Source of the DNA: Marinobacter sp. LV10R510-11A
Lineage (GTDB): Bacteria > Pseudomonadota > Gammaproteobacteria > Pseudomonadales > Oleiphilaceae
Length of the DNA stretch: 64,000 bases
Direction: 5' to 3'
Assembly (NCBI RefSeq): GCF_900215155.1
Contig: NZ_LT907980.1
Location: 3,410,001 to 3,474,000, forward strand
Part shown: one piece after another, positions 9,695-18,990 of the stretch
How positions within the stretch are numbered: position 1 is the first letter of the stretch
How the letters are laid out: each line of letters begins with the position of its first letter
Notes under the pieces: model-generated
Databases searched by the model: none
Told to the model about the DNA's origin: nothing
Seen by the model: only the letters and a program-made list of their open reading frames with translations
Program-made: the position numbers and the translations under genes

Positions 9695-10873
9695 ATGTGG
9701 TTTAACGGTCTTCTTGGCCTGTCAGTGATGCAGCTCATTCTGGTTACTCTGGGTATGACCCACATCACCATTATCAGTGTAACGCTCTACCTGCATCGTC
9801 ATTCGGCTCACAACTCTCTGGATCTGCACCCTGTACTGATGCATTTTTTCCGCTTTTGGTTGTGGCTGACGACAGCGCAGAATACCAAAGAATGGACAGC
9901 GATCCACCGTAAGCATCATGCCAAGTGTGAAACGGCAGAGGATCCTCACAGCCCGGTGATACTCGGCATAAAAAAGGTTCTATTTGAGGGAGCAGAGCTT
10001 TACGCCTCAGCGGCTACGGCTGAGAATCTAGAGCGCTACGGCCAGCGCACTCCGCAAGACTGGGTAGAGCGCAACGTATACAGCCGCTACAGGATGTTGG
10101 GCATTGTGCTGATGGCGGTCATTAACCTGGCGCTTTTTGGTGTGCACGGCATCTGGATTTGGGCTGTACAGATGGTCTGGATACCCTTCTGGGCGGCCGG
10201 CGTAGTGAACGGAGTCGGCCACTGGATGGGCTACCGTAACTTTGAATGTGCTGACAATGCCCGCAATATTTCTCCGCTGGGGCTATTGATTGGTGGTGAA
10301 GAGCTGCACAACAATCATCACACCTATCCAAACTCATCCAAACTCTCGCGTCGTTGGTACGAACTGGATATTGGTTGGGGCTACATTCGCCTGTTTCAGC
10401 TGTTCGGGCTTGCCAAACCTAAAGGGTATCGCCCAATTGCTCACCATGTGCCGGGCAAGCAGGATATGGATGTGGAAACTGTACAGGCCATCGCCAACAA
10501 CCGCTTTGATATTATGCGTCAATATCGCAAGCGGGTGACAGAGCCGGTTTTGCGTCAGCAAAAGAGCCTGATGAACGATGAGATCTGGCCCCGGTACCGC
10601 AAACTCAGGCAACTTCTCTCTCGGGAAGTAACCCTGATAAAGCCGCGGGAAAAGGAAACGCTGGAGTCGGTTCTGGAGAGCAATGCGGTTTTGCGCCAAA
10701 TTTATGAGAAGAGCAATGAGTTACAGGCTCTCTGGCGTCAGCGTGGGCTCAAGCCCCAAGATAAACTGCAGGCCCTGATAGAGTGGTGCAAAGAAGCGGA
10801 GGCCAGTGGCATCCGGTATCTGGAAGATTTTTCGGCGCATTTACGGGCGTACTCTCTACGCCCCGCTGCCTGA
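9695..10873 (+). CDS. membrane fatty acid desaturase (delta-9 acyl type)
   Basis: The 392-residue protein carries the three His boxes of diiron membrane desaturases: HRHSAH at 34-39, HRKHH at 71-75 and HNNHH at 205-209, between hydrophobic segments. Such enzymes introduce a double bond in acyl chains of phospholipid or acyl-CoA and adjust membrane fluidity. GAGGAT precedes ATG 9695. The C-terminal ~120 residues are hydrophilic and helical. The 3' end overlaps the convergent rsmD by 18 nt. The regiospecificity (delta-9) is inferred from family resemblance. Confidence 0.9.
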   Translation: MWFNGLLGLSVMQLILVTLGMTHITIISVTLYLHRHSAHNSLDLHPVLMHFFRFWLWLTTAQNTKEWTAIHRKHHAKCETAEDPHSPVILGIKKVLFEGAELYASAATAENLERYGQRTPQDWVERNVYSRYRMLGIVLMAVINLALFGVHGIWIWAVQMVWIPFWAAGVVNGVGHWMGYRNFECADNARNISPLGLLIGGEELHNNHHTYPNSSKLSRRWYELDIGWGYIRLFQLFGLAKPKGYRPIAHHVPGKQDMDVETVQAIANNRFDIMRQYRKRVTEPVLRQQKSLMNDEIWPRYRKLRQLLSREVTLIKPREKETLESVLESNAVLRQIYEKSNELQALWRQRGLKPQDKLQALIEWCKEAEASGIRYLEDFSAHLRAYSLRPAA

Positions 10874-11527
10874 ATCTTCGGCACCCGTGTGTGCCACCCT
10901 GTACAAGCAGTAGGTGACCTGTCCGGCGGTTTTCTGGCGGTGCAGCTTCCAGTTGGCGGGTGCAGCCGGTACGGGGATGTCACTCTCATGCTCTACGTAC
11001 ACCCAGCCGCCGGGTTTCACCCAGCCTTGGTCGTGCAGCAGCGGAAGCAAGGCGGCTAGCCAGCCTTGCCGAAACGGTGGGTCCATGAAGACAATATCGA
11101 ACGGCTGTCGTGTACGTTGGTCGAGATAGGCATCCGCGCCGGTGCACACCACCGTACCGGATTCAGATCCAAGCAGCCGGAGATTGCCTCTTAGTGCTGT
11201 TGATAGCGCGGCGTTGTTATCAACAAAAGTGGCATGGGCCGCGCCTCTGGAAAGTGCTTCTAGCCCCAGTGCGCCTGAACCGGAAAACAGATCGAGGCAG
11301 TCGCTTCCCGCTAAGTGAAACGAAAGCCAGTTAAACAGTGTTTCCCGCGTGCGGGACGGAGTCGGGCGCACGCCGCCTGCGTTAGGAAAGCGGAGCTTCC
11401 GGCTTCTCCAATCACCGCCAATAATGCGCAGGTCGCCCGAAGATTTTTGGCTTTGGCTTGATCCCCGGGCAACTTCCTTGGACGGCTTGCTGGCAGGGCG
11501 CGGGCCTGTGGGTTTTCTGCGCTTCAT
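10856..11527 (-). CDS. rsmD: 16S rRNA (guanine966-N2)-methyltransferase RsmD
   Basis: RsmD methylates G966 of 16S rRNA in the 30S subunit. The S-adenosylmethionine motif LDLFSGSGALGLEA and the catalytic DPPF motif are present, and the DNA- and RNA-methylase pattern is otherwise normal. I prefer ATG 11527 (protein starts MKRRKPT), which has GGGAG about 8 nt upstream. The frame is open to ATG 11596, but that start has its nearest GAGGA 15 nt away. The N-terminal ~40 residues are basic and low in complexity. The gene is divergent from ftsY, a common arrangement. Confidence 0.93.
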   Translation of the reverse strand: MKRRKPTGPRPASKPSKEVARGSSQSQKSSGDLRIIGGDWRSRKLRFPNAGGVRPTPSRTRETLFNWLSFHLAGSDCLDLFSGSGALGLEALSRGAAHATFVDNNAALSTALRGNLRLLGSESGTVVCTGADAYLDQRTRQPFDIVFMDPPFRQGWLAALLPLLHDQGWVKPGGWVYVEHESDIPVPAAPANWKLHRQKTAGQVTYCLYRVAHTGAEDSGSGA

Positions 11528-11686
11528 GTCGTCGGCTCCCGAGGCGGATTGGATTCGCTGTGCGGGGCGTATCTTAGCGGAAATCGAGCCTTCCATGATA
11601 ATTCACGTCATCCTCACTTACCCGGGACAGTCTGCTAGAATATTCGCCTTATTTGTCCCGCCCATTCAGATTGATGGTATGAATTT

Positions 11687-12838
11687 ATGATGGCAGAGTG
11701 GATTTCAGTCGGCCTTCTGGCCCTTCTTGTGTTCGTGTTTGTGTTGGATATTGCCAGCAATCGCCGCCGTGTGCCGCGACCGAAACCTGTGCCTCAACGC
11801 AAACCGGAGGCCGTGAAAGGCCCTGAGCCCGCGCCACCGATTGAGAAGGAAGTCGCAGAAGCTGCGTCTGCGCCGGAGCCGAAAAAAGTTCCTGAGCCAG
11901 AAGCAGAACCAGAACCCCAGGTTAGTGTTTTTGAGCGCATCAAGCAGGGCCTGGGCAAAACTCGGGCAAGCTTGACAGGCGGCATGGCGGATCTGTTCTC
12001 TGTCGGCAAAAAGATTGACGAAGACTTGCTGGAAGAAATCGAAACCACACTGCTGATGGCAGATGTAGGCGTAACCGCAACCTCGGAAATTATTGAATCT
12101 CTCACCGACAAGCTTGAGCGCAATCAGCTCAACGATGGCGAAGCCCTGCGCAATGCATTGCGTGACGAACTGCGTGGGTTACTCAAGGACGCCACCAAAC
12201 CTCTGATCGTTGATACAGAGGCAAAGCCGTACGTAATCTTGATGGTTGGTGTAAATGGCGTAGGCAAAACGACCACCATCGGCAAGCTCACCAAGAAGCT
12301 CCAGGGCGAAGGTAAGTCTGTAATGCTGGCGGCAGGCGACACGTTCCGTGCTGCGGCGGTAGAGCAACTGCAAGTTTGGGGCGAACGCAATAACGTTCCG
12401 GTCGTGGCTCAGCACACAGGTTCAGACAGTGCTTCGGTGATTTTTGACGCGATCCAGTCGGGCAAGTCGCGCGGTGTGGATGTGGTGATTGCTGATACCG
12501 CGGGCCGTCTACAGAACAAAGACAACCTGATGAGCGAGCTTGAAAAAGTTGTCCGAGTTATGAAAAAACTCGACGAAAATGCTCCCCACGAGGTAATGCT
12601 GGTGCTGGATGCCGGCACAGGGCAGAACGCTCTGAGCCAGGCACAGGTGTTCCAGAAGGTAGTTGGCGTAACGGGCATTACCTTAACGAAACTGGACGGC
12701 ACAGCCAAAGGCGGTATCGTGTTCGCGATTGCCCGCCAGTTGCAGCTTCCCATCCGCTTTATCGGCATTGGCGAGCAGATTGATGACCTGCGCACCTTCG
12801 ACGCCGAGACCTTTGTGGATGCTTTGTTTGCTGAATAA
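11687..12838 (+). CDS. ftsY: signal recognition particle receptor FtsY
   Basis: FtsY is the SRP receptor GTPase that delivers ribosome-nascent chains to the membrane. The 383-residue protein has an N-terminal hydrophobic segment (about residues 5-22), a Pro/Glu-rich acidic A domain (30-80) and the NG domain. The P-loop GVNGVGKTT lies near residue 188; DTFRAAAVEQL, DTAGR and TKLDGTAKGG follow. The start is ATG 11687 or 11690; neither has a strong binding site. The order ftsY-ftsE-ftsX-rpoH is classical for gammaproteobacteria. ftsE follows after 27 nt. Confidence 0.96.
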   Translation: MMAEWISVGLLALLVFVFVLDIASNRRRVPRPKPVPQRKPEAVKGPEPAPPIEKEVAEAASAPEPKKVPEPEAEPEPQVSVFERIKQGLGKTRASLTGGMADLFSVGKKIDEDLLEEIETTLLMADVGVTATSEIIESLTDKLERNQLNDGEALRNALRDELRGLLKDATKPLIVDTEAKPYVILMVGVNGVGKTTTIGKLTKKLQGEGKSVMLAAGDTFRAAAVEQLQVWGERNNVPVVAQHTGSDSASVIFDAIQSGKSRGVDVVIADTAGRLQNKDNLMSELEKVVRVMKKLDENAPHEVMLVLDAGTGQNALSQAQVFQKVVGVTGITLTKLDGTAKGGIVFAIARQLQLPIRFIGIGEQIDDLRTFDAETFVDALFAE

Positions 12839-12865
12839 TCCGGCCTTGTGGAGCAGCAGCCCGCC

Positions 12866-13555
12866 ATGATCGAATTCCGTCAGGTTACCAAGCGGTATGA
12901 CAGTGACCATACCGCATTGCGCCAAGTGAATTTTCACCTGGGTCGCGGTGAGCTGGCGTTTCTCACAGGGCACTCTGGCGCGGGCAAAAGTACCCTGCTG
13001 AAACTGGTCATGGTTATGGAGCGGCCCAGTGCCGGCGAAGTGGTTGTTGGTGGTCAGGTTCTCAATAGCCTGCCGAGGCGGCAGATTCCCTATATTCGCC
13101 GGCATATCGGCGTGGTGTTCCAAAACCACCAGTTACTCTTTGACCGTACGGTGTTCGATAACGTTGCCATGCCCTTAGAAGTGATGGGCGCCTCTCCCCG
13201 TGATGTGGGGAGGCGTGTGCGTGCGGCGCTGGATAAGGTTGGCCTGCTCAGCAAGGAAAAAATGAACCCTCTACAGCTCTCCGGCGGTGAGCAACAACGC
13301 GTAGGTATTGCCCGCGCGGTAGTAAACAAGCCATCGTTGCTGTTAGCGGATGAGCCAACGGGCAACCTGGACCCGGAGCTGTCGGCAGACATCATGAATC
13401 TGTTCGCGCAATTCAGCCAAGTAGGGGTCACGGTGCTGATCGCCAGTCACGACCTTGCTCTGATTAGCGAAATGGACCGGCGCACACTGACTCTGGATCA
13501 CGGCAACCTAATTGTTGGTGGCAAGCCGTTGCAGGGAGGCGTCAGTGGCCGCTGA
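12866..13555 (+). CDS. ftsE: cell division ATP-binding protein FtsE
   Basis: FtsE is the ABC ATPase that, with FtsX, activates peptidoglycan hydrolases at the septum. Walker [10 protein letters not shown], the signature LSGGEQQR and Walker B LLLADEP are visible. I start at ATG 12866, giving the typical [11 protein letters not shown] opening. GTG 12848 in the same frame would add six residues not usual for the family. The stop overlaps the ftsX start by 11 nt, so the two are translationally coupled. Confidence 0.95.
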   Translation: MIEFRQVTKRYDSDHTALRQVNFHLGRGELAFLTGHSGAGKSTLLKLVMVMERPSAGEVVVGGQVLNSLPRRQIPYIRRHIGVVFQNHQLLFDRTVFDNVAMPLEVMGASPRDVGRRVRAALDKVGLLSKEKMNPLQLSGGEQQRVGIARAVVNKPSLLLADEPTGNLDPELSADIMNLFAQFSQVGVTVLIASHDLALISEMDRRTLTLDHGNLIVGGKPLQGGVSGR

Positions 13556-14558
13556 CCCTTCAAACAGACCCCGTAAGGCAGACCCAGCGCGGGGAGCCAG
13601 AGTTGCTCGGTCGCCTTGGCGTGAGCAGGCAGAGTCCTATTTCACTCATCATCGAAAAGTCGCCCGTGACAGCGCCGGTCGCATGTGGCGAACGCCAGTG
13701 GCAAGTCTTATGACCTGGACAGTCATGGGTGTTGCTCTGGCGTTGCCCGTTGCGTTATTGCTGCTGTTAACCAGCCTTCAGGGCGTGAGTGCCGGCTGGG
13801 AAAGCAGCGCCCGGGTGACGGCTTACATGAAATTGAGCGCCAGCCTCCAGCAGACCCGGGAATTGGCCAGTGAAATTAAGGCCGACGGCCGTGTGGCAGA
13901 GCTGGAGCTGGTTGACCGGGATCGGGCGTTGGCAGAGTTTCGAGCCTCATCGGGGCTTGATGACGCGTTGGATTACCTAGAAGAAAATCCTTTGCCCCAC
14001 ACACTGCTGATCACCCCCGAGGAGAATGCCCGGTCTGCAGAGGGTGTGGCAGGGCTGGTCACGTTTATTGAAGGCATGGGCAGCGTAGAACAGGTTCAAG
14101 TGGATCTTGGCTGGCTGCAGCGCCTTAATGCCATGACAGACTTGCTCGCACGAGCTGTATGGGCGCTTGCAATACTGCTGGCCGCGGCCGTGGTGCTGGT
14201 TATTGGCAATACCGTAAGGTTGTCGATTGAAAGTCGTCGTGATGAGATTTTGGTGGCCAAGTTGGTGGGTGGCACCGATGGCTTTGTGCGCCGGCCGTTT
14301 CTGTACACGGGCGCCTGGTTTGGCCTGGGTGGCGGCGTTGTTGCTTGGATAATGCTGCAGCTTTCTCTGTGGTGGCTGAGCGGGCCGGTTGAACGTCTTG
14401 CTGGGCTCTATCGTAGTGACTTCTCGCTTAACGGGCTGAGTGTTGATGGTGCGCTTGCATTGATTATTGCAGCGATGCTGCTAGGCTGGTTGGGCGCTTG
14501 GGTTGCAGTAAAGCGTCACTTGGATGACATTGAGCCGGGTGAAATTGCCGGCGGTTGA
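13545..14558 (+). CDS. ftsX: cell division protein FtsX
   Basis: FtsX is the membrane partner of FtsE. The 337-residue protein has a basic cytoplasmic N-terminus, a first membrane helix near residues 57-80, a periplasmic domain of about 100 residues, then three C-terminal membrane helices, the last just before the end. The start is GTG 13545, because GGAGG at 13535-13539 lies 5 nt upstream. The frame is open further upstream, but inside ftsE. The overlap with the ftsE stop is 11 nt. Confidence 0.93.
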   Translation: MAADPSNRPRKADPARGARVARSPWREQAESYFTHHRKVARDSAGRMWRTPVASLMTWTVMGVALALPVALLLLLTSLQGVSAGWESSARVTAYMKLSASLQQTRELASEIKADGRVAELELVDRDRALAEFRASSGLDDALDYLEENPLPHTLLITPEENARSAEGVAGLVTFIEGMGSVEQVQVDLGWLQRLNAMTDLLARAVWALAILLAAAVVLVIGNTVRLSIESRRDEILVAKLVGGTDGFVRRPFLYTGAWFGLGGGVVAWIMLQLSLWWLSGPVERLAGLYRSDFSLNGLSVDGALALIIAAMLLGWLGAWVAVKRHLDDIEPGEIAGG

Positions 14559-14681
14559 TGATCCGGGTTGCGGTAAAACCGTATTGAAACTGAAGCTTGT
14601 TCCGGGGTAGCTTCTTAAGTAGAGAAAAGTCTGGGCGGATTTCCCATTTTGTTGATTTAAAACGTTTTACTGGGAATTTCG

Positions 14682-14709
14682 GGAACTTTAAGGGTTCTTG
14701 GTGGTCTAA
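14682..14709 (+). promoter_or_regulatory. probable sigma-E promoter of rpoH
   Basis: GGAACTT at 14682-14688 and TCTAA at 14705-14709 are separated by exactly 16 nt. This matches the sigma-E (RpoE) consensus GAACTT-N16-TCTGA with one mismatch in the -10 box. The site ends 46 nt before the rpoH ATG. In Escherichia coli one rpoH promoter is sigma-E dependent, so the position makes biological sense. No experiment supports it here. Confidence 0.7.
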
Positions 14710-14755
14710 TCTTTATCCGTTATATTATGCGGCTGCCAAGTTCGGAGATTAAAGC

Positions 14756-15616
14756 ATGGGTACGAGTTTACAGCTTCTTGAAAAACTGGTTCCGGGCGCC
14801 AATCTCGAGGCTTATATACAGGCCGCGAGCCGCATTCCGGTATTAACCGTGGATGAAGAACGGGAATTGGCCGAGCGCCTTCACTACGAAGAAAACGTGG
14901 ACGCGGCCCGCCAGCTGGTGCTTTCTCACCTGCGTTTCGTTATTCACATTGCCCGCAGCTATTCAGGGTATGGTCTTGCACAGGCTGACCTGATCCAAGA
15001 AGGCAACGTGGGCTTGATGAAGGCTGTAAAGCGCTTTAATCCCGAATACGGGGTGCGGCTGGTATCGTTTGCTGTGCACTGGATCAAGGCGGAAATTCAC
15101 GAGTTCATTCTGCGCAACTGGCGCATTGTGAAAGTGGCAACCACCAAGTCTCAGCGTAAGCTGTTCTTCAATTTGCGTAGCCAGAAGAAAAAACTGGCGT
15201 GGCTGAGTCACGAAGAGCTGCACGCGGTGGCAGAAGACTTGGGTGTTGAGCCAAGGGTTGTGCGAGAAATGGAGGGTCGCCTAGCCTCCCATGATACCGC
15301 CTTTGATGGCCCGATGGACGATGACGATGACAACGCCTACAAGTCGCCTGCGTATTACTTGGAAGATCATCGCAGCGATCCGGCTGTTCAGCTTGAAAAC
15401 GCGAACTGGACGGAAAATTCCAATGGGCGCCTGATGCAAGCGTTGGGAATGCTCGATGAGCGCAGCCAAGATATTCTGCGTGAGCGTTGGTTGTCTGAGA
15501 GCAAAGCAACCCTTCATCAGTTAGCTGACAGGTATGGCATCTCTGCTGAGCGTATTCGACAGCTAGAGAAAAATGCCATGAAAAAGATTCGAGTGCAGAT
15601 GGTTGAGGCTGCCTGA
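14756..15616 (+). CDS. rpoH: heat shock sigma factor RpoH (sigma-32)
   Basis: RpoH directs RNA polymerase to heat shock promoters. The 286-residue protein has region 2 ([17 protein letters not shown], then [16 protein letters not shown]), the RpoH box QRKLFFNLR typical of this sigma group, an acidic Asp-rich insert near residue 185 (DDDDD) and the region 4.2 helix-turn-helix ([17 protein letters not shown]). GGAG precedes ATG 14756 by about 10 nt. It is separated from ftsX by 197 nt that hold its own putative sigma-E promoter. A strong terminator follows. Confidence 0.97.
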   Translation: MGTSLQLLEKLVPGANLEAYIQAASRIPVLTVDEERELAERLHYEENVDAARQLVLSHLRFVIHIARSYSGYGLAQADLIQEGNVGLMKAVKRFNPEYGVRLVSFAVHWIKAEIHEFILRNWRIVKVATTKSQRKLFFNLRSQKKKLAWLSHEELHAVAEDLGVEPRVVREMEGRLASHDTAFDGPMDDDDDNAYKSPAYYLEDHRSDPAVQLENANWTENSNGRLMQALGMLDERSQDILRERWLSESKATLHQLADRYGISAERIRQLEKNAMKKIRVQMVEAA

Positions 15617-15641
15617 GCCGGCAGTTCACTGGTAAAACGTT

Positions 15642-15675
15642 AAAACGCCACCACCGTAAGGTAGGTGGCGTTTTT
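15642..15675 (+). terminator. rho-independent terminator of rpoH
   Basis: AAAACGCCACC and GGTGGCGTTTTT form a GC-rich stem with a short loop, 25 nt after the rpoH stop. A T-run follows on the plus strand and an A-run precedes the stem, so it may work in both directions. Confidence 0.9.
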
Positions 15676-15789
15676 GTTTGTGGCTGACCGTCGCCGTTTG
15701 CGACACCCTCTTACAAGATCGTAACTGGCCCGTGTCCCGAGTTATTCGTACTCTGTTGTTAAAGTAATCCGCTATTAGGAGGGGATCTG

Positions 15790-16470
15790 GTGAAAGCACT
15801 GGTAATAGAAGACGATCAGGACGTAGCAAACTATCTTGTAAAAGGGCTGAAAGAATCAGACTTTGTGGTCGATCATGCTGCCGACGGCAAGGACGGCATG
15901 ATGATGGCCGCCAGCGAAGACTACGACATTATGATTGTCGACCGCATGCTTCCAGGTATGGACGGGCTGTCTATTATCAAAACGGTGCGGGCCACAGGAA
16001 ACAAGGTGCCGATTCTGATTTTGAGCGCCCTGGGTGATGTAGACGATCGCGTTGAAGGCCTGCGGGGCGGCGGCGATGACTATCTCACCAAGCCCTTCTC
16101 CTTCACCGAGCTACTCGCCCGGATTGAATCGTTGGTACGCCGGCACCGCCAGTCTGCAGAAACCGAAACCGTGCTGCGGGTGGCCGACCTGGAAATGGAT
16201 CTGCTAGCCCGGACGGTGAAACGCTCCGGCCAGAATATTGATGTTCAGCCCCGGGAGTTCCGGTTGCTGGAATATCTGATGCGCAACGCCGGCCAGGTAG
16301 TTACTCGGACTATGCTGTTGGAAAAAGTTTGGGACTATCATTTTGACCCCCAGACGAACGTCATCGACGTGCATATTAGCCGCCTCCGGGCGAAGATCGA
16401 CAAAGAATTCGAAACACCCTTGCTGCAAACCATACGTGGTGCAGGATACATGCTACGTGAAACTGCTTAG
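15790..16470 (+). CDS. OmpR-family response regulator
   Basis: The 226-residue protein has a receiver domain (about 1-115) with acidic pocket EDD at 8-10, the phospho-acceptor Asp in IMIVDRMLPGMDG near residue 51, and Lys in YLTKPF near 101. A winged-helix DNA-binding domain follows (about 130-224). The start GTG 15790 has a strong AGGAGGGG about 7 nt upstream. The cognate kinase gene overlaps its 3' end by 14 nt. It resembles the QseB/CusR/ColR group; target genes cannot be told. Confidence 0.92.
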   Translation: MKALVIEDDQDVANYLVKGLKESDFVVDHAADGKDGMMMAASEDYDIMIVDRMLPGMDGLSIIKTVRATGNKVPILILSALGDVDDRVEGLRGGGDDYLTKPFSFTELLARIESLVRRHRQSAETETVLRVADLEMDLLARTVKRSGQNIDVQPREFRLLEYLMRNAGQVVTRTMLLEKVWDYHFDPQTNVIDVHISRLRAKIDKEFETPLLQTIRGAGYMLRETA

Positions 16471-17944
16471 CCAGCTCAGGACATCGTCCTTTCAGCTCGC
16501 CCTGCTGTACATGGTGGTGTTTGCCACCTCGGTATTTTTGTTACTGGCCTTTATTTACTGGCGTACAGCGGGCTTTATGACCGCTCAGACCGACGAAACT
16601 ATTGAAGCGGAAATCGCCGGGCTGGCCGAGCAGTACCGGGGGCGAGGCGTAAACGGCCTGATCACGATTATTCGTGAGCGGGTTGCCCGCGATCCCAATG
16701 CAAAAACTATTTATCTGCTGACCACCGAAGACTTCCTCAAGTTAGCCGGTAATATCGAGACCTGGCCAGTAGGCTCCCGCTCAGAAAGTGGCTGGATAAA
16801 CTTTACGCTCAGCTCGTCTGTGGGTTGGACTGGCTCCGAACGCTTGGCCCGTGCCCGTATTTTTGAAGTTCAGGGTGGTTTGAGGCTACTTGTTGGCCGG
16901 GATGTTGACGAACTTACCGCTCTCAAACGGGTTATTGAAGCAGCCATCAACTGGGGTATGGGAATCACCCTTGCGCTGGCGCTGCTCGGCGGTTTTCTGA
17001 TGAGCCGAAGCACAACTCGGCGTATCGAGATTATCAATACCACCTCCCGACGAATCATGAACGGCCACCTCTCCCTGCGCATACCCACTCGTGGCACAGA
17101 GGATGATTTTGACCAGCTTGCGGAAAACCTGAATCAGATGCTCGACCGCATAGTGTACCTGATGGAAGGTATCCGCCATGTGTCTGACAGTATCGCCCAT
17201 GACCTTCGTACGCCTCTAACGCGGTTGCGGAACCAGCTTGAGAACACGCTGATGTCCGTCGACAACGACGAAGCCCGTGAGCAGGCTGGCCGAGCCGTTG
17301 CAGAGGCAGACCAGCTACTGGCGACCTTTAATGCTTTATTGCGTATCGCGCGTCTTGAGACTAAAGGTAATTCATCCGATATGAAGCGGGTAGCTCTGGA
17401 TGAACTGGTATCCGATGCGTGTGAGCTTTATGAGGCATTGTCGGAGGTTAAAGAGCAGGCGTTTGAGCAATCCCTTGAGGCCGGTGTGATCATTGAAGGC
17501 GATCGGGATTTGTTATTTCAGATGATCAGCAACCTGATTGATAACGCAATCAAATACACGCCTGAGCACGGCACGATTGGTGTGGCCGTCCGGAAAGAGG
17601 GCAACGAGGCCGTTTTTGAAGTAAGAGACAGCGGTATCGGTATTCCTGATGATCAGAAGGATCAGGTGTTCCAGCGATTTTACCGGGTTGGCAAAAGTCG
17701 TTCTCTTCCCGGCAACGGTTTGGGTCTCAGCTTGGTGAGTGCCGTTGCTGATATCCATAAGGGGCGAATTGTACTTAGCGATACCTACGAGGATGAGCAA
17801 CCGCCAGGCCTGACAGTTGCTGTGTACATGCCGGCTCCCGCCCGTGTACGTAAACGCATCAGAGCTACTCAAGCAGAGCAGGCACGCGAGCCAGCTGGCG
17901 GTGATGCGCCTACGCCACAGAAGCCGGTCGTACCTGAGCCTTAG
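16457..17944 (+). CDS. sensor histidine kinase partner of the OmpR-type regulator
   Basis: Translation likely starts at GTG 16457, inside the end of the regulator gene. The 495-residue protein has a first membrane helix (about 12-35), a periplasmic sensor of about 130 residues, a second membrane helix (about 165-185), HAMP, HisKA with the phospho-acceptor box IAHDLRTPLTRLR near residue 245, and an HATPase_c domain (N box NLIDNAIKYTPEHG, G boxes DSGIGIP and GNGLGLSL). A Pro/Arg/Ala-rich tail follows. The signal is unknown. It overlaps the convergent small gene by 4 nt. Confidence 0.92.
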   Translation: MKLLSQLRTSSFQLALLYMVVFATSVFLLLAFIYWRTAGFMTAQTDETIEAEIAGLAEQYRGRGVNGLITIIRERVARDPNAKTIYLLTTEDFLKLAGNIETWPVGSRSESGWINFTLSSSVGWTGSERLARARIFEVQGGLRLLVGRDVDELTALKRVIEAAINWGMGITLALALLGGFLMSRSTTRRIEIINTTSRRIMNGHLSLRIPTRGTEDDFDQLAENLNQMLDRIVYLMEGIRHVSDSIAHDLRTPLTRLRNQLENTLMSVDNDEAREQAGRAVAEADQLLATFNALLRIARLETKGNSSDMKRVALDELVSDACELYEALSEVKEQAFEQSLEAGVIIEGDRDLLFQMISNLIDNAIKYTPEHGTIGVAVRKEGNEAVFEVRDSGIGIPDDQKDQVFQRFYRVGKSRSLPGNGLGLSLVSAVADIHKGRIVLSDTYEDEQPPGLTVAVYMPAPARVRKRIRATQAEQAREPAGGDAPTPQKPVVPEP

Positions 17945-18222
17945 TGGCTCGGGCGGAACCGGTTTACCTGTGACATAACTGGCGCGATCAGGGCATCCGT
18001 TCGCGTTTCAATTTGCTGGGTAATCTGCTCAAACTGAGAGCGGCGAAGGTTCAGGCGAACCTGAATGCTGTCCCACTCCCCTTCAAGGTGTTTCTGCTCT
18101 GCCATCAGGAAAGCTGCAACATTGTGGCGGTTGATCTTTCCGGTAATGCCCATCTGGTCGAGGCGATAGCCCAAGGAATCGACGCCTTGAAGAGCCATAT
18201 TCAGGAGCTTCTGTGTATTCAT
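17941..18222 (-). CDS. small coiled-coil protein of unknown function
   Basis: The 93-residue protein has no signal peptide. A predicted amphipathic region with many Gln, Glu, Arg and Leu (residues 35-80) suggests a coiled coil. The start is ATG 18222, with GGAG at 18231-18234, 8 nt upstream. The open frame extends further, to 18354, but the added part reads like non-coding sequence. I do not recognise a family with known function. It is convergent with, and overlaps by 4 nt, the histidine kinase gene. Confidence 0.6.
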   Translation of the reverse strand: MNTQKLLNMALQGVDSLGYRLDQMGITGKINRHNVAAFLMAEQKHLEGEWDSIQVRLNLRRSQFEQITQQIETRTDALIAPVMSQVNRFRPSH

Positions 18223-18388
18223 TCTGCTATCTCCATAGCTGGGAGCGGATATAAGGTCTGATGTCTGAAAACTATCGACGTTCCCTAGAGTGTACAACCT
18301 AATTTCTACCATAGCTGTGGAGCTTACCCTGACCAAAAAGTAATTCATCGGCAAGGGCGTGGTAATGCCAGGTATGGATAATGAACCA

Positions 18389-18432
18389 TGTACACAGAAG
18401 CAAGCCTCAATAGCCGCTTGCTTCTGTGTACA
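18389..18432. repeat. perfect 17-bp inverted repeat with 10-nt loop
   Basis: TGTACACAGAAGCAAGC at 18389-18405 is the exact reverse complement of 18416-18432, with a 10-nt loop. It lies in a 294-nt intergenic stretch between the start of the small coiled protein gene and the 3' end of greB. The plus-strand terminator at 18449-18474 follows 16 nt later. There is no tail of T directly after this hairpin, so by itself it is not a terminator. It may be the 5' stem of a small RNA or a protein-binding palindrome. Confidence 0.85.
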
Positions 18433-18448
18433 GCACAGCGCTAGCTTT

Positions 18449-18474
18449 ACCCCGTTTTTACGGGGTTTTTTTAT
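18449..18474 (+). terminator. orphan plus-strand rho-independent terminator
   Basis: ACCCCGT, a short T-rich loop, ACGGGGT and seven T form a classical terminator. It faces the plus strand, yet both flanking genes (17941-18222 and greB) are on the minus strand, so it serves no annotated gene. The nearest plus-strand gene, the histidine kinase, ended about 500 nt upstream. Together with the 17-bp hairpin just before, this suggests a short plus-strand transcript. Confidence 0.85.
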
Positions 18475-18516
18475 GCCTAGGCATTAGTGTCTGAGGGCAG
18501 TGTTTGGCCAGATGCG

Positions 18517-18990
18517 TTATCTATTGTATCCAATGGCATTGATGTGCCAGGTGATAATTCCAGCATCGGTTTTCACTTGGGCTTCGTCGCCCACTTCCTT
18601 TTTCAACAGTGCCCGGGCCATGGGGGAATCAATGGAAATATAGTCCTTGCGGTCAAAAATCTCATCGTAGCCCACGATTCTGAATGTTAGGATCTTTCCG
18701 TAATCGTTTTCAACGTCTACCCAAGCTCCGAAAAAGACCTTTCCCTCTTGCTCAGGTCGATGCTCCACCACCTTAATGTTTTCTAGGCAGCGCCTCAGAT
18801 AGCGCACCCGGCGATCGATCTCTCGGAGCCGTTTCTTGTTGTACTGATAATCCGCGTTTTCACTACGATCGCCAAGGCCGGCAGCCCATGTCACCATTTT
18901 TGTGACCTCCGGGCGCTCAAATCGCCAGAGCTCATCCAACTCTTTTTGCAGGTCATCGTAGCCCTGCCTGGTAATGAGTGGTGTTTTCAA
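18517..18990 (-). CDS. greB: transcription elongation factor GreB
   Basis: GreB rescues backtracked RNA polymerase by stimulating transcript cleavage in the secondary channel. The 157-residue protein has the N-terminal coiled coil carrying the acidic tip (GDRSENADYQYNKKRLREID near residues 41-60) and the C-terminal FKBP-like domain. The longer basic loop pattern fits GreB better than GreA. It is monocistronic here. 205 nt upstream of it are non-coding up to the next gene start. Confidence 0.95.
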   Translation of the reverse strand: MKTPLITRQGYDDLQKELDELWRFERPEVTKMVTWAAGLGDRSENADYQYNKKRLREIDRRVRYLRRCLENIKVVEHRPEQEGKVFFGAWVDVENDYGKILTFRIVGYDEIFDRKDYISIDSPMARALLKKEVGDEAQVKTDAGIITWHINAIGYNR

